From an uncultured Ilyobacter sp. (lineage in GTDB: Bacteria; Fusobacteriota; Fusobacteriia; Fusobacteriales; Fusobacteriaceae), in NCBI RefSeq assembly GCF_963668515.1, contig NZ_OY764866.1, forward strand, positions 434,001-498,000: a stretch of DNA of 64,000 nucleotides, in the 5' to 3' direction. The stretch's first letter is position 1; each line of letters starts with the position of its first letter. The notes under the pieces are model-generated. The model was given only the letters and a program-made list of their open reading frames with translations. It was not told the origin of the DNA and searched no databases. Positions 8,315 to 17,063 of this stretch are shown in pieces. A program made the translations under genes and the position numbers.

Positions 8315-8333
8315 CATACAAGTATACTACCAT
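8315..8333 (-). promoter_or_regulatory. Candidate GntR operator, regulator-proximal site
   Basis: On the minus strand this reads ATGGTAGTATACTTGTATG. It matches the site at 8472-8490 in the pattern GTAGTATAC(A/T)(A/T)GT(A/G)TG. It lies about 55 bases upstream of the regulator start, consistent with autoregulation. Confidence 0.45.
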
Positions 8334-8471
8334 ATCTCTATTTTGAAAAGTGAATTTAAGAATTTTTTATAAAAAACAACTCCTTGAGTAACTATATTCA
8401 ACTAAATAGTACGTAAAGAGCACTCTAAAACCATAAAAAGTTCAAAAAAATTTGACATTCGAGAAAAAGCA

Positions 8472-8490
8472 CAGTAGTATACAAGTGTGG
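8472..8490 (+). promoter_or_regulatory. Candidate GntR operator, operon-proximal site
   Basis: CAGTAGTATACAAGTGTGG lies 55-75 bases upstream of the dehydrogenase start. It shares the GTAGTATAC core and the following GTxTG with the site at 8315-8333. A weaker relative, TGGTGTACTAGTATATAAT, precedes the mannonate dehydratase gene near 15066-15084. Confidence 0.45.
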
Positions 8491-8544
8491 CAGACAAAAG
8501 AAAAATGATATTTTAAACTTTAAATACAATTAGGAGGAAATTTG

Positions 8545-9561
8545 ATGAAAGCTTTGTGCGTGACAGAAGCTAAAAAATTAGAGTTCTTGGATAGGGAAAA
8601 ACCGGAACTGAAAAGTAAAAATGATGTTCTTGTAAAAATAAAGGCTGTGGGGATATGCGGATCCGATGTGCATATCTATCACGGAACCAACCCCCTGGCA
8701 ACATATCCTAGGGTGATAGGGCATGAATTTTCAGGAGAAGTAGTGGGTATAGGAGATAGTGTCACAAAAGTAAAAATAGGAGACAGGGTAGCTATCGATC
8801 CAGTGACAAGCTGTGGAGAGTGCTACGCATGCAGGACAGGAAATACAAATGTATGCCAGTCCCTAGAAGTAAGCGGAGTACACACAGACGGCGGAATGCA
8901 GGAATACATAGTGGTAAAAGAGAACAGAGCATTTAAGTTTGATCCTGAAATATCCTGGGAAGAGGGGGCCCTAATAGAGCCTTTCACAATAGCAGCTCAG
9001 TCTACTTCCAAAGGAGATATCAGAGAAGGAGACACGGTATTTATAATGGGGGCAGGTCCTATAGGACTCGGTATTTTACAGGTGGCAAAATTAAAAGGTG
9101 CAAGATGTATGATATCGGATTTTAATGAATACAGGCTAGAGATTGCCAAGAGTCTTGGGGCAGATTATGTATTTAGTCCGGCAAAAGAGGATGTTTTTAA
9201 AGCAGTTGAAAATTTTACAGGTGGTGAGGGAGCCAATGTGGTAATTGATGCAGTATGTATTCCACAGACCTTTGAACAGGCAGTTCTTGTAGCATCTCCT
9301 GCGGGAAGAGTTGTGCTACTAGGATTCCACGCAGAGCCTTCTAAAATAGCCCAGTTGAACATAACTAAAAAGGGATTAGAAATAAAAGGTTCTAGACTTC
9401 ACGCCAATAAGTTTCCTGAAGTGATAGAATGGTTTGAAAAAAATAAAGTAGATGCAGGTAAACTTATATCGCATAGATTTAAGATAGAGGACATTCAAGG
9501 GGTGTTTGATCTTATAGAAAATGATCCTAGTAAAGTTTGTAAAATTGTAGTTACTTTATAG
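8545..9561 (+). CDS. Zinc-dependent medium-chain alcohol dehydrogenase (L-gulonate/L-idonate dehydrogenase type)
   Basis: The start chosen is ATG at 8545, with AGGAGG seven bases upstream; the TTG three bases earlier is less well placed. The 338 residues include catalytic zinc ligands in GICGSDVHIYHG and GHEFSGEVV, the four-cysteine structural zinc loop CGECYACRTGNTNVC, and the nucleotide fold GAGPIGLGILQVAK. Related enzymes oxidise L-gulonate, L-galactonate or L-idonate. With mannonate dehydratase and mannonate oxidoreductase in the same operon, L-gulonate 5-dehydrogenase, feeding fructuronate, is the most economical guess. The exact substrate cannot be read from sequence. Confidence 0.8.
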   Translation: MKALCVTEAKKLEFLDREKPELKSKNDVLVKIKAVGICGSDVHIYHGTNPLATYPRVIGHEFSGEVVGIGDSVTKVKIGDRVAIDPVTSCGECYACRTGNTNVCQSLEVSGVHTDGGMQEYIVVKENRAFKFDPEISWEEGALIEPFTIAAQSTSKGDIREGDTVFIMGAGPIGLGILQVAKLKGARCMISDFNEYRLEIAKSLGADYVFSPAKEDVFKAVENFTGGEGANVVIDAVCIPQTFEQAVLVASPAGRVVLLGFHAEPSKIAQLNITKKGLEIKGSRLHANKFPEVIEWFEKNKVDAGKLISHRFKIEDIQGVFDLIENDPSKVCKIVVTL

Positions 9562-9576
9562 GCAGGGAGGGAAAAA

Positions 9577-10044
9577 ATGATTTATGGAAATATAGAAAAT
9601 CCTGGGGACATGAGTATATATCCAGAGGCCATACAAAGAGCAGTGAAATACCTCAAAGAGACAGATCTTGTGAATAAAAAAGCCGGGGTTTATGAACTCC
9701 AGGGAAAAGATATGTATGTACAGGTTCTAGACCTGGAGACAGCTAGTAGGGAGGATAAAAAGCCTGAAGTTCATAGAAAATATATAGATGTACAGTGTTT
9801 GATCTCAGGAAGAGAAAGAATCGGATTTGCAGTGGACACCGGTAAAAACAAGCCTATAGGTGACTATAATGAAGAAAGAGACATACTTTTTTACGAAGAG
9901 TGTCATGGTGAATCTGAGATGATAATGACTCCGGGAACCTTTGCGGTATTTTTTCCACACATTGTTCACAGGCCAGCCTGCAACGATGGAGGAGTATCAA
10001 AAATAAGAAAAATTGTTATTAAAATAAATAAAGATATTTTATAG
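9577..10044 (+). CDS. YhcH/YjgK/YiaL family protein (EbgC-like cupin)
   Basis: The 155-residue protein has a YhcH/DUF386 cupin fold. Recognisable segments are EVHRKYIDVQCLISGRERI (metal-binding His in the cupin) and PGTFAVFFPHIVHRPAC (second His pair). The family occurs in sialic acid and sugar-acid operons. Members are thought to act on free sugars or their anomers, and EbgC modulates beta-galactosidase. In E. coli the homologue yiaL sits in yiaKLMNO, and here the same set (YiaK-like reductase plus TRAP) follows. It lies 15 bases after the dehydrogenase and 11 before the next gene, inside one operon. Its precise reaction is unknown. Confidence 0.82.
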   Translation: MIYGNIENPGDMSIYPEAIQRAVKYLKETDLVNKKAGVYELQGKDMYVQVLDLETASREDKKPEVHRKYIDVQCLISGRERIGFAVDTGKNKPIGDYNEERDILFYEECHGESEMIMTPGTFAVFFPHIVHRPACNDGGVSKIRKIVIKINKDIL

Positions 10045-10055
10045 GGGGTTGACCA

Positions 10056-11048
10056 ATGCTAGATGAAGTGAGATGGGGAATGATCGGTACCGGTGCAGTT
10101 ACCGAGGTAAAAAGTGGACCGGGGCTCTATAAATCTCAAGGGTCGAAACTTATAGGGGTATACAATTTAGATTTTGACCAGGCCAAAGACTATGCTAAGA
10201 GACATAATGTAGAAAAAATTTATAAAAGCGTAGAGGAAATGCTAAAGGACAGAGACATAAACGCTGTATATGTAGCAACTCCACCGAAATTTCATCATGA
10301 ATATGCTATAAAAATATTAAAAGCAGGAAAGATCCCCTATGTGGAAAAACCAATTGCCACAAATTATGAGGACTGCTTGGAAATAAAAGCCCTTTCTGAA
10401 GAACTTAAAATACCGGTTTATGTGGCATTTTACAGAAGGGGTGTGGAAAAATTCCTAAAAATAAAGGAACTTTTGGATAAAAAAGTACTAGGAGATATCA
10501 GACATGTATATGTGACCCAAATCATGCCTGTAGAAGAAAGTGAACTAGATAAAGACAGACTCCCTTGGAGAGTAATACCTGAAATTTCTGGAGGAGGTAA
10601 GTTTCTAGACATGGGAGTGCATGTACTAGACTGTCTCATCATGTATTTTGGAGAAATAGAGACAATGAAAGGATTTGTAGAAAACAAAGGTGGATATTAT
10701 AAGGTTGATGACACTGTAGTTGCTACATTCAAATTTAAAAATGGTATCGTAGGAGCGGGAACCTGGTGCTATGTTGCAGACAAAAATATAAATGAAGTCC
10801 AGATAGTGGGAGAGAAGGGAAGAATTACCTATGATGGACTATCGGCGAAGAGGTTTACCTTGGAGATAAATGGAAAAGTTGAAACCTTCGAATTTGAAGA
10901 ACCTGAACATGCAGCAATGCCTTTTCAGCAGGCAATAGTGAATGAACTCATTGGGAAGAAAAAGAGTGAGGCAAGTTTTGCACAGTCTATGAATACAGTG
11001 AAAATAACAGATGAACTACTTAAAGAATACAGGGAGGGAATGAAATAA
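10056..11048 (+). CDS. Gfo/Idh/MocA family NAD(P)-dependent oxidoreductase
   Basis: The 330-residue enzyme has an N-terminal Rossmann domain (W-G-M-I-G-T-G-A-V near residue 6, ATPPKFHHEYAIKILKAGK at ~70-88) and the family signature EKPIATNYEDC with the catalytic Lys. The C-terminal alpha/beta domain follows, including GGGKFLDMGVHVLDCLIMYFG with the active-site Asp/His. Such enzymes oxidise or epimerise sugars and sugar acids. Its last base overlaps the ATG of the next gene (TAATG), so the two are translationally coupled. The substrate is presumably a hexuronate derivative, by context. Confidence 0.85.
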   Translation: MLDEVRWGMIGTGAVTEVKSGPGLYKSQGSKLIGVYNLDFDQAKDYAKRHNVEKIYKSVEEMLKDRDINAVYVATPPKFHHEYAIKILKAGKIPYVEKPIATNYEDCLEIKALSEELKIPVYVAFYRRGVEKFLKIKELLDKKVLGDIRHVYVTQIMPVEESELDKDRLPWRVIPEISGGGKFLDMGVHVLDCLIMYFGEIETMKGFVENKGGYYKVDDTVVATFKFKNGIVGAGTWCYVADKNINEVQIVGEKGRITYDGLSAKRFTLEINGKVETFEFEEPEHAAMPFQQAIVNELIGKKKSEASFAQSMNTVKITDELLKEYREGMK

Positions 11049-12055
11049 TGCTTAGAGTAAAATATGATGACATGGTAAAAGAATTTGAAAGAATACTGGT
11101 AAAAAAAGGATACGATCTTGAGACTGCAAACAGGAGTGCAAGATTATTTGCTGACAATAGTTTAGATGGGATATACTCTCATGGGGTAAACAGATTTCCA
11201 AGAGTAATATCCTACATTGATAAGGGCTATATCAAAATAGATGCCAAAGCAACTGTGGAGGCAAGTATAGGTTCTTTTGAAAGATGGAATGGAAATCTAG
11301 CAATGGGAAATACAAATGCACAGGATGCCATGAATAGAGCGATAGAATTAGCCAGAGAAAATGGAATAGGAATAGTAGCAATCAAAAATACAAATCACTG
11401 GATGAGAGGTGGAACATTTGGATGGCAGGCTGCAGATGCGGGTATGATAGGTATTTGCTGGACCAATACCATGCCTAATATGCCAGCTTGGGGCACAAAA
11501 GAGAGAAATATAGGAAATAATCCATTTGTAATGGCCATCCCGAGAAGCAACAAGGAGCACGTAGTAATAGATTGTGCCATGGCTCAGTTTTCTTACGGAA
11601 AAATAGAGCAGACGAAGATAGAAGGAAAGCAGCTCCCTGTAGCTGGAGGGTTTGACACTGAAGGAAAAATTTCGACAGATCCTGTAGAAATAGAAAAAAC
11701 GTGGAGGGTATTACCAATGGGATTCTGGAAAGGATCTGGGATGTCAATTGCCCTTGACCTAATTGCAGCAGTATTATCTGGTGGTAACTCAGTAACATCT
11801 ATAGGGAAAAATTGTGAAGATGAATATGGGCTATCTCAAGTATTAATTGCGATAGATCCATCTCAGATGAACAGTATAAATATGACAGATGACATTATCA
11901 ATGAAGTATTAGAAAGCATAAAAGCTTCAGAAGCCTCTGACCCCAATGGTCAAATATTCTATCCAGGGGAAATGGAGATGAGAACAAGGAAAGATAACAC
12001 TGAAAACGGTATTCCAGTTGTGGAAGATATTTGGAACAAAATAATATCTATGTAA
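11048..12055 (+). CDS. YiaK-like 2,3-diketo-L-gulonate reductase (malate/L-lactate dehydrogenase family)
   Basis: The 335-residue protein belongs to the NAD(P)H-dependent ketoacid reductase family with the unusual LDH2/MDHG2 fold. Visible blocks are DGIYSHGVNRFPR (catalytic His), NTNHWMRGGTFGWQAADAG, CWTNTMPNMPAWG and GFWKGSGMSIALDLIAAVLS. E. coli YiaK reduces 2,3-diketo-L-gulonate and is followed by the YiaMNO TRAP transporter; here a TRAP system also follows. Other family members act on ureidoglycolate or L-lactate, so the substrate is inferred. A short palindromic hairpin separates it from dctP. Confidence 0.82.
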   Translation: MLRVKYDDMVKEFERILVKKGYDLETANRSARLFADNSLDGIYSHGVNRFPRVISYIDKGYIKIDAKATVEASIGSFERWNGNLAMGNTNAQDAMNRAIELARENGIGIVAIKNTNHWMRGGTFGWQAADAGMIGICWTNTMPNMPAWGTKERNIGNNPFVMAIPRSNKEHVVIDCAMAQFSYGKIEQTKIEGKQLPVAGGFDTEGKISTDPVEIEKTWRVLPMGFWKGSGMSIALDLIAAVLSGGNSVTSIGKNCEDEYGLSQVLIAIDPSQMNSINMTDDIINEVLESIKASEASDPNGQIFYPGEMEMRTRKDNTENGIPVVEDIWNKIISM

Positions 12056-12066
12056 ATAATCTTTTT

Positions 12067-12084
12067 AAAAGGCTATAGCCTTTA
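12067..12084 (+). other. Intercistronic hairpin before the TRAP binding-protein gene
   Basis: AAAGGCTATAGCCTTT is a perfect palindrome in the 52-base gap between the reductase and dctP. An A-rich ribosome-binding region follows. It could protect or terminate part of the mRNA. Confidence 0.45.
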
Positions 12085-12107
12085 ATAAAAAAAAGGAGGA
12101 AATAAAA

Positions 12108-13118
12108 ATGAAAAAAATACTAGGGATATTATCACTTGCCTTAGCGTTAGGTTTTGCAGGGTGCGGATCTAAGGAAAAATCTGAAACTGGGGTACAGCAG
12201 CCCATAACGCTGAGAGTGGCACACAATCAGACATCTCTTGATAATCCATACCAATATGGACTTAATAAATTTGCAAGTGAATTAGAAAGGTTATCGGGAG
12301 GAACAATGAAAGCGGAAGTTTTCCCTGGAACTCTCGGGACAAACGAATCTGAACTAGCTATGAAACTGACTACTGATTCTGTAGATATGGTTGTGGCTTC
12401 ACCAGGATTCATGTCAGGAACTGGCGTAAAGGAATTTGAGATTCTTTCACTTCTTTATCTCTTTGATAGTTTTGATCACTGGGAAAGTGTAATTGACGGA
12501 GAGTTTGGAGACAAGATGAAGGATATAATTACTGAAAAAACAAATAATGACTTTAAAGTAGTGGGGTACTACTCATCAGGAGTGAGAAACTATTATGGTA
12601 AAAAGCCAATTTATGAGCCGTCAGATGCTAAGGGACTTAATATCAGAGCACAGGGTTCTCCTGTACAACAGGCCTTCTGGAAGAAAACAGGAGCTAATCC
12701 TATCTCTGTGGGATGGCAAGAGTTATACCAGGCTCTAAACACAGGTACAGCAGATGCAGCTGAAAATGATCATACCAACATGATGCTAAAAGAGCACCAT
12801 AAAACTCCAAATGGTAAATATACTTCACTTACGGCTCATGACTACACAACTAGACTTCTTCTTATGAACGGTCATAATTTCGACAAATATACACCTGAAC
12901 AGCAAAAATGGATTTTAGAAGCAGCAAAAGCTTCGGTAGCAGAAGAAAGAGCGGTAACGTACAAAATGCTCGATGAGTCAAAGGCTAAGATATTAGCTGA
13001 CGGTGGAGAGATAAACGAGGTTAATCTTAAAGCCTTTAAAGCAATTGCTAAACCTATTCAAGACGAATACGCTAAGAAAAACGGTTTGGAAGATTTATTG
13101 GAATTAACAAGAAAATAG
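12108..13118 (+). CDS. TRAP transporter substrate-binding protein, DctP family lipoprotein
   Basis: The 336-residue protein has a lipoprotein signal: basic start, hydrophobic core and GFAGC at residues ~16-20, where Cys would be lipidated. The mature part fits DctP: TLRVAHNQTSLDNPYQYGL, FPGTLGTNESELAMKLTTDS, and NIRAQGSPVQQAFWKKTGAN with the Arg that salt-bridges the substrate carboxylate. TGTADAAENDHTNMMLKEHH contains the conserved Asn/Asp block. It captures an organic acid outside the membrane and hands it to the DctQ-DctM pair that follows. Given the surrounding genes the ligand is probably a hexuronate, gulonate or mannonate. Confidence 0.9.
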   Translation: MKKILGILSLALALGFAGCGSKEKSETGVQQPITLRVAHNQTSLDNPYQYGLNKFASELERLSGGTMKAEVFPGTLGTNESELAMKLTTDSVDMVVASPGFMSGTGVKEFEILSLLYLFDSFDHWESVIDGEFGDKMKDIITEKTNNDFKVVGYYSSGVRNYYGKKPIYEPSDAKGLNIRAQGSPVQQAFWKKTGANPISVGWQELYQALNTGTADAAENDHTNMMLKEHHKTPNGKYTSLTAHDYTTRLLLMNGHNFDKYTPEQQKWILEAAKASVAEERAVTYKMLDESKAKILADGGEINEVNLKAFKAIAKPIQDEYAKKNGLEDLLELTRK

Positions 13119-13129
13119 TAACATAGGGA

Positions 13130-13160
13130 ACCTGAGGGCTATTGAAAAATGGCCCCCGGT
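13130..13160 (+). other. Intercistronic hairpin between dctP and dctQ
   Basis: GGGC and AAT/ATT arms form an imperfect stem (GAGGGCTATTG on the left, AATGGCCCCC on the right) in the 64-base gap. No T run follows. Such stems often let a binding-protein mRNA accumulate above the permease mRNA. Confidence 0.4.
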
Positions 13161-13182
13161 CTTTACAGAGGGGGAACATGAT

Positions 13183-13692
13183 ATGATAGCAAAACTATCA
13201 AAAGAGATTCAAAAACTCCAGCTAGGAGTTGGGGTTGTTTGTATAAGTATATTTTTTATAGCAATAGTAATACAAGTTTTCTGTAGATATGCAGGGATAA
13301 TGGTAACATGGACTGGGGAAGTTAGTGAGTATGCCTTTACCTGGGCGGTATTTATGGGTGCAGGAGTAATGGCCTATGAAAATCAGCACTTTGCCTTTAC
13401 AAGTGTATTGGATAAATTAAGCGGGAAGAATAAAATAATTTTAAAGATTTTTATTTCGATAATGGTTCTACTTTTTTCGGTAGCTATTCTCTATTATGGA
13501 GTTATTATTACTAAAAAATTCTGGAATTACAAATGGATCAGTTTACCAGAAGTTAAAATGGGATATACTTGGCTTTGTGTTCCTCTATTAGGCTTTACAT
13601 CTACGGTCTACAGCATTGATCACATTATGGGACATATAAGAGAACTCATGGGTAAAGAGGCAACTAAGGTAGAAAGAGGGGGTGTAAAATAA
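13183..13692 (+). CDS. TRAP transporter small permease, DctQ family
   Basis: The 169-residue integral membrane protein has four predicted helices: residues ~15-35, ~50-65, ~88-108 and ~125-145. It contains the family-typical VFCRYAGIMVTWTGEVSEYA and WAVFMGAGVMAYENQHFAF segments, the latter carrying the polar residues conserved in DctQ. A GAGGGGG ribosome-binding site precedes ATG at 13183. The stop overlaps the start of dctM by one base, as expected for a stoichiometric complex. Confidence 0.88.
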   Translation: MIAKLSKEIQKLQLGVGVVCISIFFIAIVIQVFCRYAGIMVTWTGEVSEYAFTWAVFMGAGVMAYENQHFAFTSVLDKLSGKNKIILKIFISIMVLLFSVAILYYGVIITKKFWNYKWISLPEVKMGYTWLCVPLLGFTSTVYSIDHIMGHIRELMGKEATKVERGGVK

Positions 13693-14981
13693 TGACTCAG
13701 ATAACATTAATAGTGATATTTTTAGGACTTATAGCAGTTGGAGTTCCTATCTCATTCGTTATTGGAATAGTAGCCTTTACAGGAGTAATGCTAATACCAG
13801 GTCTAAGTGGTATAGTGGTATTCATGAAAATGTTTACAGGCCTTGGGTCTTTTGTATTATTAGCAGTACCTCTGTTTATACTTGCAGCAAACCTGATGAA
13901 TCATGGCTCTATCTCCAAAAGGCTAATAGATCTCTGTATAGCCCTAGTTGGGCATATAAGAGGAGGACTGGCACATGCAAATATACTGGTGTCTATGATA
14001 TTTGCCGGAGTATCAGGATCTTCTCAGGCTGATACAGCAGGAGTCGGTAAAATTCTTATTCCACAGATGGAAGATAATGGCTATGATAAAGAGATTTCCG
14101 TAGGGGTAACTGCAGCATCCTCTACTCTGGGAAGTATCATTCCCCCGAGCATAACAATGGTTGTTTATGCGGGGATAGCAAATGTATCCACAGGAGCTCT
14201 ATTTTTTGTGGGCTTACTACCTGGAGCTATATTAGGAATATCAATGATGGCGATAGTCTACTTTGCGAGTTTGAAAAATGACTATGGCAAAGAGGAAAAA
14301 GCACCTTTGAAACATGTTCTTGGATTATTTAAAGAGAGTTTCCTTGCTTTACTAACACCGGTCATCATAATAGGCGGAATTATTTCTGGGGCCTATACGC
14401 CAACAGAAGCAGCGGCCTTTGCCTGTGTATATGCATTGGTGATCGGAATGTTTTACTATAAGACTATCAAGGTAAGGGACTTACCTCATATAATAATAGA
14501 GACTCTAAAACTCAGTTCACTTTCGTTATTTGCCCTTTGCACTGCAAATGCTTTAGGAGAACTTCTGGGATACTACAATGTATCAACTAAGGCCGCGGAG
14601 TTTTTCTTGGGGATGCCTGGGGGAGCTACTACGTTTATGTTTGTTGTGGTAATGTTCTTCCTGTTCATAGGAACATTTATGGATGCTGTGCCAGCTATGA
14701 TACTGTTTGTGCCGGTAATTTTACCAGCGGCTCTTGCTTTGGGTGTAGATCCCACTCATTTGGGAGTTATTATCGTGATGACTCTTGCCCTTGGGCTTGT
14801 GACACCGCCATATGGATTGTGTCTTTTGATTGCAGGCTCTATATCAGATCTTACAATAGAGCGGTCATTCAAGGGAGTTCTCCCATTTTTCCTAATGGCT
14901 ATAGTGGTGCTATTCTTTATGGCATTTTTCCCACAGATAACAGTTGGAATACCTAAACTTATAAACCCTTCGATGTTTTGA
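13692..14981 (+). CDS. TRAP transporter large permease, DctM family
   Basis: The 429-residue, roughly 12-helix membrane protein carries the sodium-coupled transport path. Family blocks: an FVLLAVPLFILAANLM segment near residue 55, MIFAGVSGSSQADTAGVGKI (~103-122), and TAASSTLGSIIPPSITMVVY with the re-entrant hairpin. GAYTPTEAAAFACVYAL follows, then GLVTPPYGLCLLI. With DctP and DctQ it forms a secondary sodium-acid symporter. Length and motif order are normal. Confidence 0.93.
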   Translation: MTQITLIVIFLGLIAVGVPISFVIGIVAFTGVMLIPGLSGIVVFMKMFTGLGSFVLLAVPLFILAANLMNHGSISKRLIDLCIALVGHIRGGLAHANILVSMIFAGVSGSSQADTAGVGKILIPQMEDNGYDKEISVGVTAASSTLGSIIPPSITMVVYAGIANVSTGALFFVGLLPGAILGISMMAIVYFASLKNDYGKEEKAPLKHVLGLFKESFLALLTPVIIIGGIISGAYTPTEAAAFACVYALVIGMFYYKTIKVRDLPHIIIETLKLSSLSLFALCTANALGELLGYYNVSTKAAEFFLGMPGGATTFMFVVVMFFLFIGTFMDAVPAMILFVPVILPAALALGVDPTHLGVIIVMTLALGLVTPPYGLCLLIAGSISDLTIERSFKGVLPFFLMAIVVLFFMAFFPQITVGIPKLINPSMF

Positions 14982-15016
14982 TAAAAATCATGTGATTGAA
15001 CCCCCGAATATAAAAT

Positions 15017-15052
15017 TATGTAAAGAGTCATTTAAAAATGACTCTTTACATA
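15017..15052. other. Perfect 17-bp palindrome before the mannonate dehydratase gene
   Basis: TATGTAAAGAGTCATTT and its exact complement flank a two-base loop. No T run follows on the plus strand, so it is more likely an mRNA-processing hairpin or a protein-binding site than a simple terminator. It splits the transport part of the operon from uxuA. Confidence 0.5.
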
Positions 15053-15103
15053 TATCAAGACAACTGGTGTACTAGTATATAATTTGTAAAGAGGAGATAA
15101 ACA

Positions 15104-16144
15104 ATGAAAATGACATTTAGATGGTATGGGAAAGATGACCCTGTAACCCTTGAAAAGATTAGACAAATACCTGGAATGACAGGAGTGGTAACTGCAATAT
15201 ATGACATCCCTGTAGGAGAAGTGTGGCCATTGGAAAGAATAATGGCACTAAAAAAGACTATAAATGATGCAGGACTTGAAATGGAAGTTATCGAAAGTGT
15301 ACCTGTACATGAGGATATTAAGCTAGGTCTTCCTACCAGGGACAAATATATAGAAAATTATAAGACTAATATCAGAAATCTTGCGCAGGCAGGAGTAAAG
15401 TGTATTTGCTATAACTTTATGCCGGTGTTTGACTGGACAAGATCGAATCTAGACTACAAACTTGAAGATGGTTCTAGTGCGCTTGTCTATTATAAGAGTG
15501 ATGTAGATAAGATGAATCCAAAATCAGGAGAATTATCTCTTCCAGGATGGGATACAAGCTACGGACAGGGCGGATTAGGTCATTTACTGGACCAATATAA
15601 AGATTTTACTGAGGAAGACTTATGGAATAATCTTCAGTATTTCTTAAAAGAGATTATAGCGGTAGCAGAAGAAGTGAGGGTAAAAATGGCGATACATCCG
15701 GATGACCCACCTTGGTCAATTTTTGGACTCCCAAGAATAATAACAACGTCAGATAATTTGAGAAGATTTTTAAGTCTTGTGGATTCTCCATATAATGGTC
15801 TCACCCACTGCAGCGGATCTCTAGGAGCTACCGGGAAAAATGATATACCTGCAATGATAAGAGAGTTCGGAAAAAGAATCCATTTCGCTCATATAAGAAA
15901 TGTAAAACGTCCTGAAGAGGGAAGTTTTGAAGAGGCGGCTCATCTTTCTAAATGTGGTGACCTAGACATGGTGGAGATTTTAAGGGCTTATTATGAAAGC
16001 GGCTTTGAAGGGTATATAAGGCCCGATCACGGAAGGATGATATGGGGAGAAACCGGTAAGCCTGGCTATGGACTCTATGACAGGGCACTAGGTGCTACGT
16101 ATATCAACGGAATATGGGAAACACTTGAAAAACTAGATAAGTAG
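15104..16144 (+). CDS. uxuA: Mannonate dehydratase
   Basis: Dehydrates D-mannonate to 2-keto-3-deoxygluconate (KDG) using a divalent metal. The 346-residue TIM-barrel protein starts [20 protein letters not shown], and its family-specific blocks are clear. These are [20 protein letters not shown] (~105-124), [19 protein letters not shown] (~198-216), [19 protein letters not shown] and GYIRPDHGR with metal-ligand His and Asp. AGAGGAG precedes the ATG. Its product is the substrate of the kdgK-eda block encoded about 10 kb to the left in the opposite direction, linking the two halves of the region. Confidence 0.95.
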   Translation: MKMTFRWYGKDDPVTLEKIRQIPGMTGVVTAIYDIPVGEVWPLERIMALKKTINDAGLEMEVIESVPVHEDIKLGLPTRDKYIENYKTNIRNLAQAGVKCICYNFMPVFDWTRSNLDYKLEDGSSALVYYKSDVDKMNPKSGELSLPGWDTSYGQGGLGHLLDQYKDFTEEDLWNNLQYFLKEIIAVAEEVRVKMAIHPDDPPWSIFGLPRIITTSDNLRRFLSLVDSPYNGLTHCSGSLGATGKNDIPAMIREFGKRIHFAHIRNVKRPEEGSFEEAAHLSKCGDLDMVEILRAYYESGFEGYIRPDHGRMIWGETGKPGYGLYDRALGATYINGIWETLEKLDK

Positions 16145-16153
16145 GAGGATAAG

Positions 16154-17005
16154 ATGAAAGTACCTTTTAATATAGATTTGAAAGATAAGGTAGCGGTAGT
16201 AACCGGAGGAGGGGGAGTTCTTTGTAAAGCCTTTGCAGAGGCGCTGGCAAAATGCGGAGCAAAGGTTGCTATCCTTGACTTAAATGAAGAAGCTGCCAAT
16301 AAAGTAGCAGAAGATATAGAAAAAGACGGTGGGACTGCTATGGGAGTAGGGGCTAATGTTTTAAAAGTAGAAAGCCTGGAAGCAGCAAGAAAGACAATAG
16401 AAGAAAAATTTGGAACCTGTGATATTTTAATAAACGGTGCAGGAGGAAACCATCCTAAGGGGACCACAACGAAGGAGTATTTTGAAACAGGAGATCTAGA
16501 TGTAAAAGAGCTAACTACATTCTTTGATCTAGACCCTGAGGGGATACAATTTGTATTTAATCTAAACTTTATAGGAACTCTTCTTCCAACACAGGTTTTC
16601 GGAAAAGATATGGTAGACAAAAAAAGTGCAGGGATTGTAAATGTATCATCTATGAATGCCTTTGCTCCCCTGACTAAAATACCTGCTTATTCTGGGGCAA
16701 AAGCGGCAATATCAAACTTCACTCAGTGGCTGGCAGTTCATTTCTCAAGAACGGGAATAAGAGTAAACGCAATCGCCCCTGGATTCTTTGAAACAAATCA
16801 GAATGCTAAACTTCTCAGAGATGATGGAGGAAATTATACTCCTAGAGCTGACAAGATAATTTCTCAGACTCCAATGGGAAGATTTGGAACTCCTGAGGAG
16901 CTTCTAGGAACTTTATTATGGCTTGTTGATGACGGGGCATCAGGATTTGTAAACGGTACTGTTATTCCTGTAGATGGAGGATTCGCAGCCTATTCAGGAG
17001 TGTAA
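16154..17005 (+). CDS. SDR-family D-mannonate oxidoreductase (fructuronate reductase)
   Basis: The 283-residue short-chain dehydrogenase has a glycine-rich cofactor loop (VTGGGGVLCKAFAEAL, ~20-35), INGAGGNHPKG, the catalytic S-x-Y-x3-K arrangement (NVSSMNAF then PAYSGAKAAISN) and a C-terminal GTVIPVDGGF. The insertion after the NGAGG block and the immediate downstream position after uxuA (10 bases) match the SDR-type UxuB of Firmicutes. That enzyme interconverts fructuronate and mannonate and differs from the polyol-dehydrogenase type of E. coli. It closes the catabolic operon. A hairpin at 17015-17051 follows. Confidence 0.85.
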   Translation: MKVPFNIDLKDKVAVVTGGGGVLCKAFAEALAKCGAKVAILDLNEEAANKVAEDIEKDGGTAMGVGANVLKVESLEAARKTIEEKFGTCDILINGAGGNHPKGTTTKEYFETGDLDVKELTTFFDLDPEGIQFVFNLNFIGTLLPTQVFGKDMVDKKSAGIVNVSSMNAFAPLTKIPAYSGAKAAISNFTQWLAVHFSRTGIRVNAIAPGFFETNQNAKLLRDDGGNYTPRADKIISQTPMGRFGTPEELLGTLLWLVDDGASGFVNGTVIPVDGGFAAYSGV

Positions 17006-17014
17006 ATTAGTAAG

Positions 17015-17051
17015 ATTAAAGCTGCTGTATTATTCGGCAGCTTTAACTTTA
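17015..17051 (+). terminator. Probable terminator after the mannonate oxidoreductase gene
   Basis: GTTAAAGCTGC-type arms (ATTAAAGCTGC and GCAGCTTTAA) enclose an 11-base loop. The following T run is short, so read-through into the AEC permease gene is possible. Confidence 0.5.
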
Positions 17052-17063
17052 TAGGGGGCAATT

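Noticed and set aside
15017-15052. Palindrome read as an intrinsic terminator
   Set aside because: Perfect stem but no following T run, and the downstream genes belong to the same pathway.
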